From Achromobacter arsenitoxydans SY8 (GTDB taxonomy: Bacteria; Pseudomonadota; Gammaproteobacteria; Burkholderiales; Burkholderiaceae_B): DNA of 64,000 nt. Made by a program: the position numbers and the translations under genes. How positions within the stretch are numbered: position 1 is the first letter of the stretch; every line of letters starts with the position of its first letter. The stretch spans positions 62,001 to 126,000 of the forward strand of contig NZ_AGUF01000013.1 in the NCBI RefSeq assembly GCF_000236785.1. Direction: 5' to 3'. This document shows positions 61,528-64,000 of this stretch, one piece after another. The notes beneath the pieces are model-generated. The model searched no databases. It saw only the letters and a program-made list of their open reading frames with translations, and had not been told where the DNA came from.

Positions 61528-61576
61528 GCGGGTCGTCCGTGTCTCCAACAACAACACCAAAAAACGGAGCACTCCC

Positions 61577-64000
61577 ATGTTTACGTTCCTGAAGTCCTTT
61601 TTTTCCTCCGCCGCGCGCCTGCGGCGGACCGGCAGCCATTTCCGCCGCGCACCCATTCTTGAGCAGGGCGGCGACGGGGCCGTGGCGTCGTCCGAGGCCG
61701 CGCGCCGCGCCAGCCAACGCATGGTGGAGATATCCCGCATGAGTTTCGATTCCCTGTTCGCGCTGTTCGGCAGCGGCTGGGGCGGTCTGTCCGACAGCCA
61801 GGCGCAGGCGGCGCGCGAGCGCCATGGAGCCAATGAGGTCGACCACGAAAAGCCGCTGTCGTGGCCGGTCCATCTGTGGCTGTCGTACCGCAATCCGTTC
61901 AACCTGCTGCTTACTGCGCTGGCTGTGTTGTCGTGGCTGACCGACGTGCGCATGGCGGCGTCGGAGGAGCAGTCCTGGACGGCGGTCGTGATCATCGGTT
62001 CGATGGTGGCAATCTCGACCGTGCTGCGCTTCGTGCAAGAGCGGCGTTCGAGCCGGGCCGCCGAAGCTCTCAAGGCCATGGTGCAGAACACGGCCACCGT
62101 GCTGCGCAGCGACGCCGGCATCCCAGCCGAGAGTAGCGGCAGGCGCGTGTTCGGGGCCACGCTGCACGCCACCGGTTCGCATCAGCGGGAAGTGCCGCTG
62201 GCGGAGCTGGCGCCCGGCGATGTCGTGCTGCTGTCCGCAGGCGACATGGTTCCTGCGGACTGCCGCGTCCTGAACGCCAAGGATCTGTTCGTCGCGCAGG
62301 CCGCGCTGACCGGCGAATCGCTGCCCGTGGAAAAACACATGGCGCCGCGCGTCCAGACCGGCAGCGCGCTGGAACTGGAGAACATGGCGTACATGGGCAC
62401 CAACGTGGTCAGCGGCTCGGGCAGCGCGCTCGTCGTCGCCACGGGCGCGGACACGCACTTCGGCCAGCTGGCCGGCCGTGTCACGGAGACCTCGCGCGCG
62501 CCCACGCAGTTCCAGCAAGGCATCAACCGGGTAAGCTGGGTTCTGATCCGGTTCATGCTCGTCATGGCGCCCGTGGTCCTGCTGATCAACGGTTTCACCA
62601 AGGGCGACTGGCTGGAAGCCCTGTTGTTTGCGCTGGCGATCGCGGTGGGCCTGACCCCCGAGATGCTGCCCATGATCGTCACGGCCACGCTGGCCAAGGG
62701 CGCTGTGCGTATGTCCCGCCGCAAGGTCGTGGTCAAGCGCCTGGATGCGATCCAGAACCTGGGCGCGATGAATGTGCTGTGCACGGATAAGACCGGCACG
62801 CTGACACAGGACCGCATCGTGCTGGAGCGCCACACCGACGTGTACGGCGCGAGCAGCGACGACGTGCTGGCCTATGCCTACCTGAACAGTTATTACCAGA
62901 CCGGCCTGAAGAACCTGCTGGACGTGGCGGTGCTGGAGCACGCCGAAGTGGAGCGCCGGCTGGACCTGGCGGGCCGCTACCGCAAGGTTGACGAGATTCC
63001 TTTCGATTTCTCGCGGCGGCGCATGTCCGTCGTGGTCAATGAAACGGAGAACGGCCGCGACCACCACGAACTGATCTGCAAGGGCGCGCTGGAGGAGATG
63101 TTGCTGGCCTGCACGCGCTTGCGGGTGGGGAACGAGGAGCATCCGCTGACCGACGCGCGCCGCGCCGACATCCGCCGTGTGACCGCCGGGCTGAACCGCG
63201 ACGGGCTGCGCGTCATCGCCGTGGGTGTGAAGGAAATGCCGCCCAGCAAGCAGGCATACGGCGTGGGAGACGAATCCGACCTGGTGCTCGTGGGGTACAT
63301 CGCCTTCCTGGATCCGCCCAAGGAGTCCACCGCTCCCGCGCTGTCGGCGCTGAAGGCGTCGGGCATCGAGGTCAAGGTGCTGACCGGCGATGTCGAGCTG
63401 GTGACCCGCAAGGTCTGCCGCGAAGTGGGATTCGATGTGCGGAACGTGTGCCTGGGCGCCGAGATCGACGCCATGGATGACGATCAGCTGGCGGCCGCCG
63501 TGCGCGAGGCCAACGTATTCGCCCGCCTGACGCCCGCCCACAAGGAGCGCATCGTGCGCAGCCTGCGGGCGCAGGGCGACACGGTGGGGTTCATGGGCGA
63601 CGGTATCAATGACGCGCCGGCCCTGCGGGCCGCCGACGTGGGCATTTCGGTGGATTCGGCGGTGGATATCTCGAAGGAGGCGGCCGACATCATTCTTCTG
63701 GAAAAGAGCCTGATGGTGCTGGAGGATGGCGTGATCGAAGGCCGCAAGACCTTCTGCAACATGCTCAAGTACCTGAAGATGACCGCCAGCTCGAACTTCG
63801 GCAACGTCTTCTCCGTGCTGGTGGCCAGCGCCTTCCTGCCCTTCCTGCCGATGCTGCCCATCCACCTGCTGTTGCAGAATCTGATGTACGACGTCTCGCA
63901 GACCGCGATTCCGTTCGACAACGTCGACGAGGAATTGCTGAAGCAGCCCCAGCAATGGGATCCGGACGGGCTGGGCCGGTTCATGGTGTTCTTCGGCCCG
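61577..64000 (+). CDS. mgtA: Mg2+-translocating P-type ATPase MgtA (3' end beyond window)
   Basis: 808 codons are visible of an expected ~900. P3B ATPase importing Mg2+. Actuator TGES motif (AALTGESLPVEKH), helix-4 LTPEMLPMIVTATLAKGAVRM, phosphorylation Asp404 in DKTGTLTQDRI, nucleotide-domain LICKGALEEML, hinge TGDVELVTRKVC and GDGINDAPALRAADVGISVD, then helices 5-6 (SSNFGNVFSVLVASAFLPFLPM; NLMYDVSQTAIPFDNVDEE). A ~45-residue basic N-terminal extension precedes the first conserved block. GGAG at 61566-61569. The last gene of the leader-MgtC-like-MgtA unit. Confidence 0.96.
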   Translation, partial: MFTFLKSFFSSAARLRRTGSHFRRAPILEQGGDGAVASSEAARRASQRMVEISRMSFDSLFALFGSGWGGLSDSQAQAARERHGANEVDHEKPLSWPVHLWLSYRNPFNLLLTALAVLSWLTDVRMAASEEQSWTAVVIIGSMVAISTVLRFVQERRSSRAAEALKAMVQNTATVLRSDAGIPAESSGRRVFGATLHATGSHQREVPLAELAPGDVVLLSAGDMVPADCRVLNAKDLFVAQAALTGESLPVEKHMAPRVQTGSALELENMAYMGTNVVSGSGSALVVATGADTHFGQLAGRVTETSRAPTQFQQGINRVSWVLIRFMLVMAPVVLLINGFTKGDWLEALLFALAIAVGLTPEMLPMIVTATLAKGAVRMSRRKVVVKRLDAIQNLGAMNVLCTDKTGTLTQDRIVLERHTDVYGASSDDVLAYAYLNSYYQTGLKNLLDVAVLEHAEVERRLDLAGRYRKVDEIPFDFSRRRMSVVVNETENGRDHHELICKGALEEMLLACTRLRVGNEEHPLTDARRADIRRVTAGLNRDGLRVIAVGVKEMPPSKQAYGVGDESDLVLVGYIAFLDPPKESTAPALSALKASGIEVKVLTGDVELVTRKVCREVGFDVRNVCLGAEIDAMDDDQLAAAVREANVFARLTPAHKERIVRSLRAQGDTVGFMGDGINDAPALRAADVGISVDSAVDISKEAADIILLEKSLMVLEDGVIEGRKTFCNMLKYLKMTASSNFGNVFSVLVASAFLPFLPMLPIHLLLQNLMYDVSQTAIPFDNVDEELLKQPQQWDPDGLGRFMVFFGP

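Noticed and set aside
61152-61576. M-box type Mg2+ riboswitch upstream of mgtA
   Set aside because: No conserved M-box sequence blocks recognised; the short proline-containing ORF is better supported.
61181-63955. 924-codon minus-strand open frame across the mgtA region
   Set aside because: Antisense of mgtA; no known motifs, while the plus strand has all P-type ATPase motifs.

Overview
The window is about 64 kb of dense, high-GC bacterial chromosome, nearly all coding. Gene content and order (dusB-fis-purH-ruvC-ruvA, minCDE beside glnS, ettA, LIV-type uptake inside an aromatic catabolic operon) point to a betaproteobacterium of Alcaligenaceae, most like Achromobacter or a close relative of Bordetella. 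No rRNA, tRNA, CRISPR array, insertion sequence or prophage was seen. Both ends cut genes: uvrA on the left and mgtA on the right.

Left part (1-7.1 kb): 5' part of a UvrA-type gene; a divergent IclR regulator with KDPG aldolase and KDG kinase (sugar-acid catabolism); a tiny 42-residue basic protein with its own strong ribosome site and terminator; a LysR regulator; a family 2 glycosyltransferase.

7.1-25.4 kb: one 14-gene minus-strand operon transcribed away from a divergent MarR gene. It encodes indolepyruvate oxidoreductase (two subunits), a Rieske dioxygenase with its reductase, an acyl-CoA ligase, a thiolase-fold protein lacking the usual nucleophile, a DUF35/OB protein fused to a degenerate SDR domain, an isatin-hydrolase-like cyclase, a second SDR and a LIV-type ABC importer. 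It resembles iad-type auxin degradation loci. The set suggests: indole-3-acetate, ring oxidation to dioxindole-3-acetate, CoA activation, retro-aldol cleavage to isatin plus acetyl-CoA, isatin hydrolysis towards anthranilate.

25.5-31.2 kb: a five-gene peptide/nickel-type ABC importer with an intercistronic terminator after the binding protein. 31.2-39.9 kb: an acidic-tailed protein, EamA exporter, EttA, cysteine hydrolase, a glycine-zipper lipoprotein, MinE/MinD/MinC, GlnS.

40-48.2 kb: a CioAB-like pair in which the large subunit has lost every canonical haem ligand and quinol-site residue; RecQ; an usher-like beta-barrel protein; an OmpR-type two-component system whose sensor has a polyproline periplasmic insert. 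48.3-59 kb: housekeeping genes (ruvB, PLP ammonia-lyase, SDR-like epimerase, ruvA, ruvC, purH, fis, dusB, ubiH-like, TM2 protein, pepP).

Right end (59-64 kb): a divalent-metal module. A yybP-ykoY (Mn2+) riboswitch precedes a CaCA-family cation exchanger. It is followed by a promoter, a long leader, a small protein resembling the C-terminal domain of MgtC, a proline-containing 21-codon leader ORF and the Mg2+ P-type ATPase MgtA.
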